Assembly: GCA_028692875.1 (NCBI GenBank) | Contig: JAQUWL010000004.1 | Span: 60,861-124,860 of the forward strand | Source of the DNA: Sulfurospirillaceae bacterium | GTDB lineage: Bacteria > Campylobacterota > Campylobacteria > Campylobacterales > Sulfurospirillaceae | Direction of reading: 5' to 3' | Length of the DNA stretch: 64,000 bases | In this document: positions 1-8,312 of the stretch, piece by piece | Layout of the letters: the number at the start of each line of letters is the position of its first letter | Numbering within the stretch: the stretch's first letter is position 1 | The notes under the pieces: generated by a model | What the model was told of the DNA's origin: nothing | Database searches by the model: none | The model's input: the letters and a program-made list of their open reading frames with translations, nothing else | Made by a program: the position numbers and the translations under genes

Positions 1-527
1 GCTTCACTCATGTCGCCTTTTTCAAACTTGCCAACCGCCTCAAACGCAGCCGCAAGGTCGATAGGAGTGCCTTCTTTGGTGTAGCCTTTTTTCATCGGTC
101 CACCACTTACAAAAACGGTTGGAACATTGACTCGCAAAGCGCCCATTATCATACCGGGAACGATTTTGTCGCAGTTTGGCATACAAATCATCGCATCAAG
201 TTTGTGAGCATTCATAACCGTTTCAATGGAGTTAGCTATCAACTCACGGCTTGGTAGAGAGTAAAGCATACCATCATGCCCCATAGCGATACCATCATCC
301 ACTCCGATAGTGTTAAACTCAAATGGAATACATCCATTTTTGCGAATCTCATCTTTGATGATTTTGCCGTATTCTGCTAGAAAAAAATGCCCTGGAATAA
401 TGTCAATGTATGAGTTGGCAACCCCAATAAATGGCTTATCAAAATCCTCTGTTTTTACACCAGTGGCTCTAAACAAACTTCGATGTGGTGCTCTATCGTA
501 GCCCTTTTTAACCTGATCACTTCTCAT
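1..527 (-). CDS. ilvD: Dihydroxy-acid dehydratase, 5' part (runs off the window)
   Basis: IlvD is the Fe-S dehydratase of branched-chain amino acid synthesis; it converts 2,3-dihydroxy-3-methylvalerate and dihydroxyisovalerate to the 2-oxo acids. The translation starts [19 protein letters not shown] and continues with the family hallmarks [29 protein letters not shown] and [20 protein letters not shown], which contain Fe-S ligand cysteines. About 175 residues are visible and the rest lies before base 1. The ATG is at 525-527. It reads away from the tRNA operon, and one TACATGTA palindrome (570-577) lies in the spacer between them. I am very sure of the family. Confidence 0.96.
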   Translation of the reverse strand, partial: MRSDQVKKGYDRAPHRSLFRATGVKTEDFDKPFIGVANSYIDIIPGHFFLAEYGKIIKDEIRKNGCIPFEFNTIGVDDGIAMGHDGMLYSLPSRELIANSIETVMNAHKLDAMICMPNCDKIVPGMIMGALRVNVPTVFVSGGPMKKGYTKEGTPIDLAAAFEAVGKFEKGDMSE

Positions 528-599
528 AAAATTTCCCTTAAGTTTTTCGGTGATTATAGCGAAATACTCTACATGTAACAATGTTTTAATATAACTTCT

Positions 600-627
600 T
601 TACATTAGAAAAAAAAACTGATATACT
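600..627 (+). promoter_or_regulatory. Probable sigma-70 promoter of the tRNA operon
   Basis: TTACAT at 600-605 and TATACT at 622-627 are separated by 16 bases and lie 18 bases before the first tRNA. The spacing fits a housekeeping promoter. This is a reading of motifs only. Confidence 0.55.
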
Positions 628-645
628 TTCAACTCTTTTTTAAAT

Positions 646-720
<75 letters not shown>

Positions 721-748
721 TAAAACTTTAAAATTGCGAAAAAACTAT

Positions 749-836
749 GCCCGGGTGGCGGAATAGGTAGACGCAAGGGACTTAAAATCCCTCGCTCGTT
801 TTGAGCGTACCGGTTCAAGTCCGGTCTCGGGCACCA
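749..836 (+). tRNA. tRNA-Leu (TAA)
   Basis: A class II tRNA of 88 bases with a long variable arm (CTCGCTCGTTTTGAGCG). The acceptor GCCCGGG pairs with CTCGGGC with one wobble pair. The anticodon loop CTTAAAA gives TAA, and the T-arm contains GTTCAAGTC. CCA is encoded. Confidence 0.96.
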
Positions 837-845
837 CAAAAAGTC

Positions 846-919
846 GGCGATATAGCCAAGCGGTAAGGCATGGGCCTGCAAAGCCTTGATCCCCGGTTCA
901 AATCCGGGTGTCGCCTCCA
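846..919 (+). tRNA. tRNA-Cys (GCA)
   Basis: The acceptor GGCGATA pairs with TGTCGCC, allowing a wobble. The anticodon loop CTGCAAA gives GCA, and GTTCAAATC forms the T-loop. CCA is encoded. It lies 9 bases after tRNA-Leu, so the two are clearly co-transcribed. Confidence 0.96.
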
Positions 920-943
920 ACTTTTTTGCGATTTTACTACTGT

Positions 944-1031
944 CGGGAGATGGCAGAGCGGCTTAATGCGGCGGTCTTGAAAACCGTTGAAGGTAACACT
1001 TCCGGGGGTTCAAATCCCTCTCTCCCGGCCA
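944..1031 (+). tRNA. tRNA-Ser (TGA)
   Basis: A class II tRNA of 88 bases. The acceptor CGGGAGA pairs with TCTCCCG, the anticodon loop CTTGAAA gives TGA, there is a long variable arm, and CCA ends at 1031. The converging ATPase gene ends only one base beyond it, so that gene abuts the tRNA 3' end. Confidence 0.96.
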
Positions 1032-1032
1032 C

Positions 1033-2280
1033 TTACTTGAAAAAATACTCCCAAAAACTTACTACCTCTATATTTTCTATTGTATCTTTGTGATTATAAG
1101 TAATGATATATCTCTCATCCACATCAAAAGGAAGTTTTTTAATTGCGTTTATTTCTCTGTTTTTGTTTTGTTCATTAAGCTCATAGCATACTTGTATGGC
1201 GATAGTTTTGTCTGCTTTTTTCACTATAAAATCACACTCTACCTCTTTATTATAAAAAAATATCTCATACCCATTTTTTTGCAATTCACTAAATACAAGA
1301 TTTTCAAGCAACTTCCAATAGTTTGAGCTAAAACTGTATCCTAAGTTCATAAAACCGTTGTCACACAAGTAGAGTTTCTTTTTGTTGTTTGCCTGCTCTT
1401 TTAGGGAGTATGAGAAAAGTTTTAGTTCACTAAACAGATAGCAATCTTCTAGGGCTTGTATATAATCTTTTATTGATTTATCGTTTAATTTTACGGCTTT
1501 TGCCAAAGATGAGTATGAATATGTCGAAGCAAGATTGCTGAGCCCATAAAAACTCAACTCCTTAAATCCTTTTATGTCCCTTATTTGATTATTTGCTATG
1601 CAATCTTTCAAAAGAATAGTGTCATAATAACTAATAAGAACCTCCCTTTTTAAATCATCTTGCAGTTGATAAACTTCCGCAAATGAGCCGTAATTCATCA
1701 TATCATCAACAAGTTTTAAAACTTTTGGTAACTGCTTATGAAGCTCTAAAAAGCTCCTGATATCATTTATCTTTAAAATTTCACCGAAGCTAAGGGGGTA
1801 AACTTTTGTCGAGATATATCGCCCAGTAAGTAAAGTCGCAAATTCTCCATTTAAAAGCGAGGAGTTAGAGCCTGTTATAAATATTTTCTCAAACTCGTCA
1901 CTATCATATACGCTTTTAACATATTTTTCCCAGCCATTTATCGCTTGAACCTCATCTAAAAAAAGATATTTTATCTCTTTTTGGGTAAGTTTTTTTGCTG
2001 TTTGGATTACCTCATAAAAACTTTTTGGGTCGTTGGAATATTTAGTAAAAAAAGGGTCATCTAGGTTGATATAGAGTATCTCTTGCGGGTCGATATGTTG
2101 CGAAAGATGATTTATCATCAATTTAAAAAGCGACGACTTCCCACTTCTTCTTATTCCCTGCAAAACTTGGATATGTTTAGTTTTCAAATTTGTAAGAAGT
2201 TTTTGAAAAACATCTCTCTCGTATAGTTTTTTATAGCTATGTTCCCAATGCTTATTTTGAGATATTATAACATTGTTCAT
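1033..2280 (-). CDS. AAA-family ATPase with DUF4143-type C-terminus
   Basis: A 415-residue protein of the AAA_14/DUF4143 family, whose members are scattered, often multicopy P-loop ATPases with no settled role. Visible features are Walker A GIRRSGKSS (about residue 42), Walker B YLFLDEVQ (about 105), sensor-like ITGSNSS (about 136) and an arginine-finger-like TGRY. The C-terminal part carries ECDFIVKK followed by IAIQVCYEL. In the relative at 13165 the matching segment is EVDFVL and LEIKSG, so the nuclease-fold E-x-K pattern is replaced by Q-x-C here. The gene ends one base from tRNA-Ser. A palindromic operator candidate lies just upstream. The family assignment is firm and the function is not. 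Confidence 0.85.
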   Translation of the reverse strand: MNNVIISQNKHWEHSYKKLYERDVFQKLLTNLKTKHIQVLQGIRRSGKSSLFKLMINHLSQHIDPQEILYINLDDPFFTKYSNDPKSFYEVIQTAKKLTQKEIKYLFLDEVQAINGWEKYVKSVYDSDEFEKIFITGSNSSLLNGEFATLLTGRYISTKVYPLSFGEILKINDIRSFLELHKQLPKVLKLVDDMMNYGSFAEVYQLQDDLKREVLISYYDTILLKDCIANNQIRDIKGFKELSFYGLSNLASTYSYSSLAKAVKLNDKSIKDYIQALEDCYLFSELKLFSYSLKEQANNKKKLYLCDNGFMNLGYSFSSNYWKLLENLVFSELQKNGYEIFFYNKEVECDFIVKKADKTIAIQVCYELNEQNKNREINAIKKLPFDVDERYIITYNHKDTIENIEVVSFWEYFFK

Positions 2281-2292
2281 AGTGTAATCCTT

Positions 2293-2329
2293 GAGATATA
2301 TAGATATCTCGTATTATATTGCGATATAT
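2293..2329. promoter_or_regulatory. Palindromic operator candidate between divergent genes
   Basis: GAGATAT-ATAG-ATATCTC at 2293-2310 is a perfect 7-bp inverted repeat 13 bases upstream of the ATPase start. A related CGATATAT follows at 2322-2329. It could be a repressor site for the ATPase or for the divergent gene at 2432. No regulator can be named. Confidence 0.4.
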
Positions 2330-2431
2330 CCAACATGTCAACAGCAGATGCACAAACACAAACTCCGATTTGAAACTTTAAACATAACCTTTACGGACTA
2401 TTTTTTGCTTACATATTTCAAAGGAGATGCT

Positions 2432-2782
2432 ATGCAAAGTAGGCTTTTTGAGATAGACCCGATGGCTGGTATCGGTTATGGTATGTACAATGCGCTGAAA
2501 AAAGAGAAGGGGAGTTTTGAGGATTTTTTATTGCATTATGACTCTCATCAAGTAAACGAAGGCGACAATAGCTGGCTTACCAAACTCATATCTGAGGATA
2601 TTTTTTCAAGCATAGCCTCGCCCGAAATATTTGAAGCTATGGGAGCTTTGGGCATTAACGGTATTGATTTTCTCTCTTCGGGCAATTTTTTTGATACGCA
2701 AACAAGTGCCTACAAGCTTCAAATCCTTCAAGAGATGCAAAAACGAAAGATAACACCTCCGCCAAATATCACTTGCATGTAA
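2432..2782 (+). CDS. Hypothetical protein, 116 aa
   Basis: I do not recognise this protein. The ATG at 2432 is preceded by AAGGAGATGCT, a strong ribosome binding site; an open frame extends further upstream, but nothing there supports an earlier start. The product begins MQSRLFEIDPMAGIGYGMYN, is soluble and fairly acidic, and has a glycine/aspartate-rich C-terminal half (MGALGINGIDFLSSGNFFD) and a proline-rich tail (ITPPPNITCM). It converges on the zinc-ribbon-like gene at 2786. Its composition resembles the protein at 3217, which may be of flagellar type, but I see no clear homology. Confidence 0.65.
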   Translation: MQSRLFEIDPMAGIGYGMYNALKKEKGSFEDFLLHYDSHQVNEGDNSWLTKLISEDIFSSIASPEIFEAMGALGINGIDFLSSGNFFDTQTSAYKLQILQEMQKRKITPPPNITCM

Positions 2783-2785
2783 AGA

Positions 2786-3136
2786 CTACGCAACCTCTTC
2801 GTCCCACAAAACAGAGACACCATATTCCTTGTCTGTAACTACGTATTTGAAGTACTCTCTCGTGCCTTTTCTCCCATGAAGTCGTACGATAACTTGACCT
2901 TGTTGGAGAAGTGTTCTCATCTCTCTTTCGCTAAAACTCCGCTTATTCCAACGCCTAAAAACATTTGAATAAACTCTAAAACGACAAGTTGCATCTACAC
3001 TAAAGACATAAGTATCGCTGATATCACGCTCTTTTGTAGCATTTTCACATGTATAAAGATACACCTTTTGACCTTGAACCATTATCTCCTTGGAAAAAAC
3101 CCGCCCTTTACAATATGGACATGTTCCTAATGTCAT
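2786..3136 (-). CDS. Small CxxC protein, possible zinc ribbon
   Basis: A 116-residue basic protein. I prefer the ATG at 3136, preceded by TGAGGTGGCTT, over a longer frame that lacks a good ribosome binding site. It opens MTLGTCPYCKGRVFSKEIM, a CPYC knuckle with a possible second pair in YTCEN and ATCRF, so a zinc ribbon is plausible. The second half has a recoded-looking helix (FSEREMRTLLQQGQ) and ends in a beta-rich segment (KYVVTDKEYGVSVLW). Zinc-ribbon proteins of this size often bind nucleic acid, but nothing here proves it. Confidence 0.6.
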   Translation of the reverse strand: MTLGTCPYCKGRVFSKEIMVQGQKVYLYTCENATKERDISDTYVFSVDATCRFRVYSNVFRRWNKRSFSEREMRTLLQQGQVIVRLHGRKGTREYFKYVVTDKEYGVSVLWDEEVA

Positions 3137-3216
3137 AAGCCACCTCACATTGCGATTTGTCATTATGATATCGCAACACAAAAAAACGGGTAAAAAATAT
3201 TTCAATTTGAAAGAAT

Positions 3217-3729
3217 TTACGCCAAACTGTCGAGTACCGTTCCGCCTAGCTCGGCTATTCTTGCGTCGACCATTTCGAGTGATTTTTTCATAGTTTCATA
3301 ACTGATATCGGGCAACTTTCCGCCCCAAAGCTCTTCCGCCTCTTTAAAACCTTGAAGCATTCCCGCTCTGCCTGATTTGAGTTTTTCGACGTCATCGCCA
3401 CCGCCACCGATAACAAAATCCGCTATACGCTGGCTGGTTTGTGCCACCCCAAAAAATCCATCTTCTGCAACAAGTGCTTTTGCCTCATCTTGACTCAACT
3501 CGCCGATAGGTTTGCCTGTATATCCGATATCCGCCAATGTCAAAACATCGGCTTGCTTTGAAAATATCCCTTTTGTTTCGATGGATATGCTCATTTGGTA
3601 TTCAAAAAGGTAAGTGTTGCTTATCTCTTTGGCACTTAGCTTTTTATCCTTCAAATCCTCGCTTAACTCTTTTTCATTTCTGGAATACGCCATAGACGTT
3701 TTTGCCTCATACGATGCTTCTATTTTCAT
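3217..3729 (-). CDS. Hypothetical protein (DUF5610-like C-terminus)
   Basis: A 170-residue protein starting MKIEASYEAKTSM. The ATG at 3729 is five bases after AAGGAG. The C-terminal half has AQTSQRIADFVIGGGGDD followed by GMLQGFKEAEELWGGKLPDI and ISYETMKKSLEMVDARI. This pattern is seen in a family sometimes annotated as DUF5610, or in Campylobacterota as hydrogenase-4 component G, with no demonstrated hydrogenase link. The N-terminal half is low in cysteine and has no membrane segment. A TACATGTA site lies at 3752-3759 in its 5' flank. Function unknown. Confidence 0.65.
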   Translation of the reverse strand: MKIEASYEAKTSMAYSRNEKELSEDLKDKKLSAKEISNTYLFEYQMSISIETKGIFSKQADVLTLADIGYTGKPIGELSQDEAKALVAEDGFFGVAQTSQRIADFVIGGGGDDVEKLKSGRAGMLQGFKEAEELWGGKLPDISYETMKKSLEMVDARIAELGGTVLDSLA

Positions 3730-3798
3730 ACTCGCTCCTTCTTGCAACTCTTACATGTAAATCGTCCAAACGGAAAGTTTTTCAAGGAGTATTTACCA

Positions 3799-4866
3799 TT
3801 ACCTTGTAATTTTAAAGATGCTCTGACAAACTCCCAAGTTGTCAAATATTTCAACAACCCTCAGTCCTGCTTTTTCTACAATCTTTATAAAGTCCATTGA
3901 GTGGTACATCTTGCTACAGCCATTTGCCATTGCTGTAAAGTATGGCGATGTGTTGATAATACAAAACGCTGAAGTCTCAAATCGTTGTCTGTCCCAAAAA
4001 GGCTCCATGATGCACAGAGTTGTTTTTTCACTCATAGCTTCTTTGACTTTAATTAAAATTCCAACAATCTCATCCTCGCTAAAACAGTCCAAAAATTGGC
4101 TCATCCAAATAATATCAAACCCTTTAGGAAATGTATGTGTTGGTTCTAAAACGTTAGAACAAATAAACTCCACTTGTCCTGAAATACCAGCTTTTTCAAT
4201 ATTTTCTTTTGCAATAACAATCTGCTCTGGCAAATCCATAATACTTACATGCAAAGATGAATTGCTTTTTGCCATAAGCATAGAAAACTTCCCCGTATTT
4301 CCACCTACGTCCAAAATATTAGCTGGCTCTAGTGCCAAAAGTATTTTGGCGGCCTGTGGAAAAGCACTGTCAGAATAAAAATGATCAAAAGTGAACCAAC
4401 TCTGCTTGACATCTTGAGGTAAAATTGAAAGTGCTGGGTAAATTGTCTCCCACTCGCCAAATTCTTTAAGTCCCGACGGAGTACCACTTTTGATGGCTTC
4501 ATCAAGCGAGTAAAGCCCTTTGTAATTTACATAATGGTTATAGTTCATATTTGCATTTGTCATAGAATCAAACAACAAAAAATAACCTGTTTTGGTTAAA
4601 AAATACAGCTCTTCTTTTTGTGAAACAATATCTGCACTCAAGCTTGTCTCAATAAGTACTTTAATGCCATAAACACTTAAGCTAGTTTTTTCTGCCAAAA
4701 ATTCTACACTTGATCCCTCTTTGTGATCATAAAGCACTTTCAACACACCCAAGTCCCGCATACTTCGAGCCACTTGAAAAACAATAGGAGCAAAAGCTAT
4801 CTTCTGTGCATTGTATTGTGCTTCCACAGCAGAGATAGTATCGTTATTTTTAAAAAAATTATTCAT
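3799..4866 (-). CDS. SAM-dependent O-methyltransferase
   Basis: A 355-residue class I methyltransferase of the plant/bacterial O-methyltransferase type. An N-terminal winged-helix dimerisation region (about 1-110) is followed by the SAM motif ANILDVGGNTGKFSMLMA (about 182), the acidic loop SIMDLPEQIVIAKENIE and the core strand FDIIWMSQFLDCFSEDE. It is transcribed divergently from the polyene operon that begins about 65 bases away. Aryl-polyene and flexirubin clusters normally contain a methyltransferase acting on the aryl head group, so ring O- or C-methylation of the polyene is the best guess. The methylated position is not readable from sequence. Confidence 0.85.
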   Translation of the reverse strand: MNNFFKNNDTISAVEAQYNAQKIAFAPIVFQVARSMRDLGVLKVLYDHKEGSSVEFLAEKTSLSVYGIKVLIETSLSADIVSQKEELYFLTKTGYFLLFDSMTNANMNYNHYVNYKGLYSLDEAIKSGTPSGLKEFGEWETIYPALSILPQDVKQSWFTFDHFYSDSAFPQAAKILLALEPANILDVGGNTGKFSMLMAKSNSSLHVSIMDLPEQIVIAKENIEKAGISGQVEFICSNVLEPTHTFPKGFDIIWMSQFLDCFSEDEIVGILIKVKEAMSEKTTLCIMEPFWDRQRFETSAFCIINTSPYFTAMANGCSKMYHSMDFIKIVEKAGLRVVEIFDNLGVCQSIFKITR

Positions 4867-4932
4867 TTTTTTGCCTTTATTTAGCTATATTTTCGTATTA
4901 TATCATTTCACTATTATGCTAAGGAAAGTACC

Positions 4933-5244
4933 ATTTTAGAAAATCTATACACGCCTACATGTAAAGATGAAAACTCTTTTGAGATAAGGCTAGCAAGAGA
5001 AAATCATCCTATCTTTCAAGCACATTTTCCGAACAATCCCATTTTGCCAGGGTTTATTCTGCTTGATATCAGTGCTCAGCTCCTACATGTAGAGATAATT
5101 CGTATCCTAAAAGCAAAATTTCTCCAAACGGTCGCACCAGAAAGTATTTTGCGTTTTTGCGTAGAAGAAAAGAACAAAATGGTAAAAATAATCGTCACAC
5201 AAAATAAACAAAAAGTAGCAGATTTACAGTATGAAAAAAAGTAG
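4933..5244 (+). CDS. Hotdog-fold 3-hydroxyacyl-ACP dehydratase (ApeI-like), probable ATT start
   Basis: About 103 residues of a FabA/FabZ-type dehydratase. It carries ENHPIFQAHFPNNPILPG with the catalytic histidine of the HFPxxPxLPG loop, followed by a hydrophobic helix (LLDISAQLLHVEIIRI). Such enzymes remove water from 3-hydroxyacyl-ACP; in aryl polyene synthesis they create the conjugated double bonds. No ATG, GTG or TTG lies in frame between the upstream stop (4882-4884) and the TTG at 5044, which falls inside the catalytic loop. AAGGAAAG at 4921-4928 sits four bases before ATT at 4933, so ATT is the most likely start. It overlaps the next gene by 14 bases. Two TACATGTA copies lie inside. 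Confidence 0.75.
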   Translation: MLENLYTPTCKDENSFEIRLARENHPIFQAHFPNNPILPGFILLDISAQLLHVEIIRILKAKFLQTVAPESILRFCVEEKNKMVKIIVTQNKQKVADLQYEKK

Positions 5245-5938
5245 CATTGTCGTTATCATCCCAACCTATAACAACCCAAAAACCATAAAAAATGTCGCCA
5301 AAGATGCTTTAAATAACGATTATCAAGTAATTATCGTAGATGATGGCTCGGATATTCCCATAGAAAACATTGTAGATATTGACGATGAAAAACTTTCCAT
5401 TCTCAGGCACGAAACAAACAAAGGCAAGGGCGAAGCGATCGTCACTGGAGTTGCTGAGGCGAAAAAAAGGGGCTATGAGTATGTCGCTTGTATGGATGGC
5501 GATGGACAGCATCTAGCCTCCCAAATAGAAAAACTGTTAAACTCTTGCGATGGCAAACATCAAATCATCATCGGAGCGAGAAACTTTGACATAAACAATA
5601 TCCCAAATGGCTCCAAATTTGGTCGCTGGTTTAGCAATTTTTGGGCATGTTGGGATACCGAGCAGAGCATTACAGATTCGCTCTCTGGTTTTAGACTCTA
5701 TCCTGTGAGCATTTTGGATTTGAAAATTGACTCTCATAGGTTTGATTGGGAGATGGAAGTCTTGGTTAAACACGCATGGAAAGGGCGCACCATCAAAGAG
5801 ATTGGCATCGAATGCTACTATCCAAAACCTGAAGAGCGAGTGAGTCATTTTAAAAAGTTTTGGGACACTTACGCTATCGTTATGGTACATGTAAAGCTCT
5901 TGCCGTGGAAATCTTTTTTAAAGAAAAAATACCAATGA
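5231..5938 (+). CDS. Family 2 glycosyltransferase
   Basis: A 235-residue GT2 enzyme of the dolichyl-phosphate-sugar synthase type. Motifs are VVIIPTYNN at the N-terminus, VIIVDDGSD (about 34), NKGKGEAIVTG (about 63), the DxD-like MDGDGQH (about 91) and SLSGFRLYP (about 156). There is no long membrane anchor. It overlaps the upstream dehydratase by 14 bases and the downstream acyltransferase by four (ATGA), so translation is probably coupled. In several aryl polyene clusters the glycosyltransferase and acyltransferase activities are neighbours or fused; here they are two overlapping genes. They probably build the lipid anchor carrying the polyene. Confidence 0.88.
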   Translation: MKKSSIVVIIPTYNNPKTIKNVAKDALNNDYQVIIVDDGSDIPIENIVDIDDEKLSILRHETNKGKGEAIVTGVAEAKKRGYEYVACMDGDGQHLASQIEKLLNSCDGKHQIIIGARNFDINNIPNGSKFGRWFSNFWACWDTEQSITDSLSGFRLYPVSILDLKIDSHRFDWEMEVLVKHAWKGRTIKEIGIECYYPKPEERVSHFKKFWDTYAIVMVHVKLLPWKSFLKKKYQ

Positions 5939-6801
5939 GCACCAAACAAAGAGGTAGCGGTTGGAGTATCAACCTCGTTTTCAATTTTTATAAACTTTTT
6001 GGCTATACCTTTGTCTACTACTTGATGTATCCTGTGACATTTTTTTATTTTATTGTCGCAACCAACGTCAAAGAGGCACTCAAAGACTATTACAAACACA
6101 TAGATAAACCATTTAACAATCTTGTATATTTCCACCATTTGCGTCATTTTGCTATCACGATGTGTGACCGTTTTATCTCCAAAATCCATCCGCAAGACTA
6201 TACGTTTTTGATAGAAAACGAGGAAAAATTACTCCAAACACTCAATGGAGGTTGCATTTTGCTTTTGTCACATTTTGGAGGTTGGGCAACTGCTGGAAAC
6301 TGTTTTAAAGATTTGAAAATAAATATCGTAATGCAAGAAGTGATACGAGATGGTATCAAACGCATAGAAGAGAAAGTCCCACAAACCAACGACAATCTTC
6401 ACATCATCAACCTCTCAAAAGGAACGGCTAGCGTATCTCTTGAGATAGCCAATGCTTTGTTAAACAACGAGATTATTGCGATGATGTCAGATAGAGCGAG
6501 TGAGCCTAAAAACAATCAAGCCGTGGATTTTTTCGCTCAAAAAGCAAACTTCAACAAGAACCCTTTTGTTATCGCCTATAAAACAGAAAAACCCCTTGTA
6601 AGTATCGCTTTTGTTTATGAAAAATCACAGTGCTATAGGGTAAAATTTACACAAATAACAATGAATAAAGAGAGTCATCAAACTGGTGAGATACAAAATG
6701 CCATGCGGGCAAATGCTGATTTTTTGGCAAATGTTGTATCGCAAAATCCAGAGCAGTGGTTTAATTTGTACCATTTTTGGAAAGAGAAACAATGCGCTTA
6801 A
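5935..6801 (+). CDS. LpxL/HtrB-like lysophospholipid acyltransferase
   Basis: A 288-residue acyltransferase starting at ATG 5935 (MSTKQRGSGWSINLVFNFYK). A membrane segment lies near residues 22-45, and the lipid A acyltransferase pattern follows: ILLLSHFGGWATAGNCF (about 105), IIAMMSDRAS (about 183) and a C-terminal NPEQWFNLYHFW. The WFNLYHFW ending is typical of the polyene-cluster branch. The usual HX4(D/E) catalytic pair reads H-FGGW-A, so the acidic partner seems to be missing or placed elsewhere. Context suggests it attaches a fatty acid to the polyene lipid headgroup at the inner membrane. It overlaps both neighbours. Confidence 0.85.
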   Translation: MSTKQRGSGWSINLVFNFYKLFGYTFVYYLMYPVTFFYFIVATNVKEALKDYYKHIDKPFNNLVYFHHLRHFAITMCDRFISKIHPQDYTFLIENEEKLLQTLNGGCILLLSHFGGWATAGNCFKDLKINIVMQEVIRDGIKRIEEKVPQTNDNLHIINLSKGTASVSLEIANALLNNEIIAMMSDRASEPKNNQAVDFFAQKANFNKNPFVIAYKTEKPLVSIAFVYEKSQCYRVKFTQITMNKESHQTGEIQNAMRANADFLANVVSQNPEQWFNLYHFWKEKQCA

Positions 6802-8312
6802 TCATCGACAATCGCTACATAAGTCTTGAAGAAATTATCCTTGCAAAAGAGGTGCAACTCTCAAAGGAAGAGGATTTTAAAAAAGAGTGCTCACAAGGAC
6901 ACGATTTTTTGATGAATGAGATTAAAAACGGCAAACCCATCTACGGTGTTACAACAGGCTATGGCGCAAGTGGCAAAAACTATATGACTTATGAGCAAAG
7001 TGCCATTTTACAACAAAATCTATATCGCTTTCACGGATGTGGCGTTGGTGTAAATCTAAGCGTAAAAACTTCACGCTATGTAGTTTTAAGCAGGCTTATT
7101 TCACTTTCAAAAGGACGCTCTGGCATATCGTATGAGCTTTTGGAAAGATTATATTTGCTTTTGGAAAAGAAAATCACTCCTGTTATCCCCTCGCTCGGTT
7201 CCGTTGGTGCAAGTGGCGACCTTACACCACTTTCTTACGTAGCAGCGGTCATTGCTGGAGAGAGGGAAGTATGGTTTGAAGGCAAAATCCAAAACACAAG
7301 CGAAGTTTACGAAAAACTTGGTATAAAACCTTATGTTTTCAAGCCAAAAGAGGCACTTGCTATCATGAATGGTACTGCTTCGATGAGTGCGATTGCCCTA
7401 AGTTCAATGGAAAAATTTGAAATCTTACTTGCAAGTATGGAGTCTTTTGTGGCAGGTATGTTTGAAGTGCTTTTAGGAGATACCACGCCTTTGGATGAAT
7501 ACGTCCACGAGTCCAAACCTTTCGCAGGACAGATTCAAACCGCCTCAAATATCAAAGCAAAACTTCAAGGTTCAAAACTCACGCACGGCAGAGACGACAG
7601 ATATGACAAATTTTTCGCCGATAACGACCTAAATATACAAGATACCTACTCAATGCGTTGTGCTCCACAAGTTTTAGGTGTCATTCGTGACAATCTTCAA
7701 ATCTCTAAAAAATGGGTAGAACAAGAGATAAACTCAGTCAATGACAATCCTTTGATTGATGGCAAAAATAAAAAAATCTACACTTCGGGCAACTTTTACG
7801 GTGGCTACGTTGCTCATGCGATGGACACACTCAAAATCTGTGCCGCCAACCTTGCAGACTTGCTCGATAAAGAGTTTGCACTTCTAGTAGACCATAAATT
7901 TAACCGAGGCATTGGCGAAAACCTAAAACTCTCAAAAGAGCCATATTTTCACGGTTTTAAAGCGATGCAAATCACACTTAGCTCTCTAAGTGCCGATGTC
8001 ATAAAAAACACTACCGCCGCCTCCATCCACTCACGCTCCACCGAATCGCTCAATCAAGACAAAGTAAGCATGGGAACAACGGCTGCACTTGATTTTAAAA
8101 AGATGATGGAGCCTTTAGAGCTGATGTTAAGCATAGCATTTATGGGGCTAGCTCAAGCTGTGGACATCAGGGGAGAAAAAGAGGTTTCTCCAACTCTTTT
8201 CAAACACCATCAAGCCATCAGAGAGGTTGCAAAACCACTTTTTGAAGACAGACGCATGGACATCGACATCGAAAAAGTACGCAATATCTTAAATAACGGA
8301 AAACTAGCATGA
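6792..8312 (+). CDS. Aromatic amino acid ammonia-lyase (HAL/PAL/TAL family)
   Basis: A 506-residue lyase. Its ASG tripeptide in SLGSVGASGDLTPLSYVA (about 140) cyclises to the MIO electrophile. Other family signatures are YGVTTGYGASG (about 52), LAIMNGTASMSA (about 197) and QDTYSMRCAPQVLG (about 288). The substrate-selectivity pair reads F-H in YRFHGCG, unlike the S-H of typical histidine lyases, so an aromatic substrate is likely. In aryl polyene and flexirubin clusters this enzyme is thought to supply coumarate or cinnamate as starter acid. The start ATG at 6792 overlaps the acyltransferase by 10 bases. Tyrosine is favoured by context only. Confidence 0.88.
   Translation: MRLIIDNRYISLEEIILAKEVQLSKEEDFKKECSQGHDFLMNEIKNGKPIYGVTTGYGASGKNYMTYEQSAILQQNLYRFHGCGVGVNLSVKTSRYVVLSRLISLSKGRSGISYELLERLYLLLEKKITPVIPSLGSVGASGDLTPLSYVAAVIAGEREVWFEGKIQNTSEVYEKLGIKPYVFKPKEALAIMNGTASMSAIALSSMEKFEILLASMESFVAGMFEVLLGDTTPLDEYVHESKPFAGQIQTASNIKAKLQGSKLTHGRDDRYDKFFADNDLNIQDTYSMRCAPQVLGVIRDNLQISKKWVEQEINSVNDNPLIDGKNKKIYTSGNFYGGYVAHAMDTLKICAANLADLLDKEFALLVDHKFNRGIGENLKLSKEPYFHGFKAMQITLSSLSADVIKNTTAASIHSRSTESLNQDKVSMGTTAALDFKKMMEPLELMLSIAFMGLAQAVDIRGEKEVSPTLFKHHQAIREVAKPLFEDRRMDIDIEKVRNILNNGKLA

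Noticed and set aside
944..2280. Integrated element attached to tRNA-Ser
   Set aside because: The ATPase ends next to the tRNA, but I see no duplicated tRNA 3' end, integrase or other mobile gene nearby.
3839..4378. A 179-codon plus-strand ORF opposite the methyltransferase
   Set aside because: The methyltransferase has clear SAM motifs on the other strand, while this frame reads as Ser/Ile-rich antisense without any domain.
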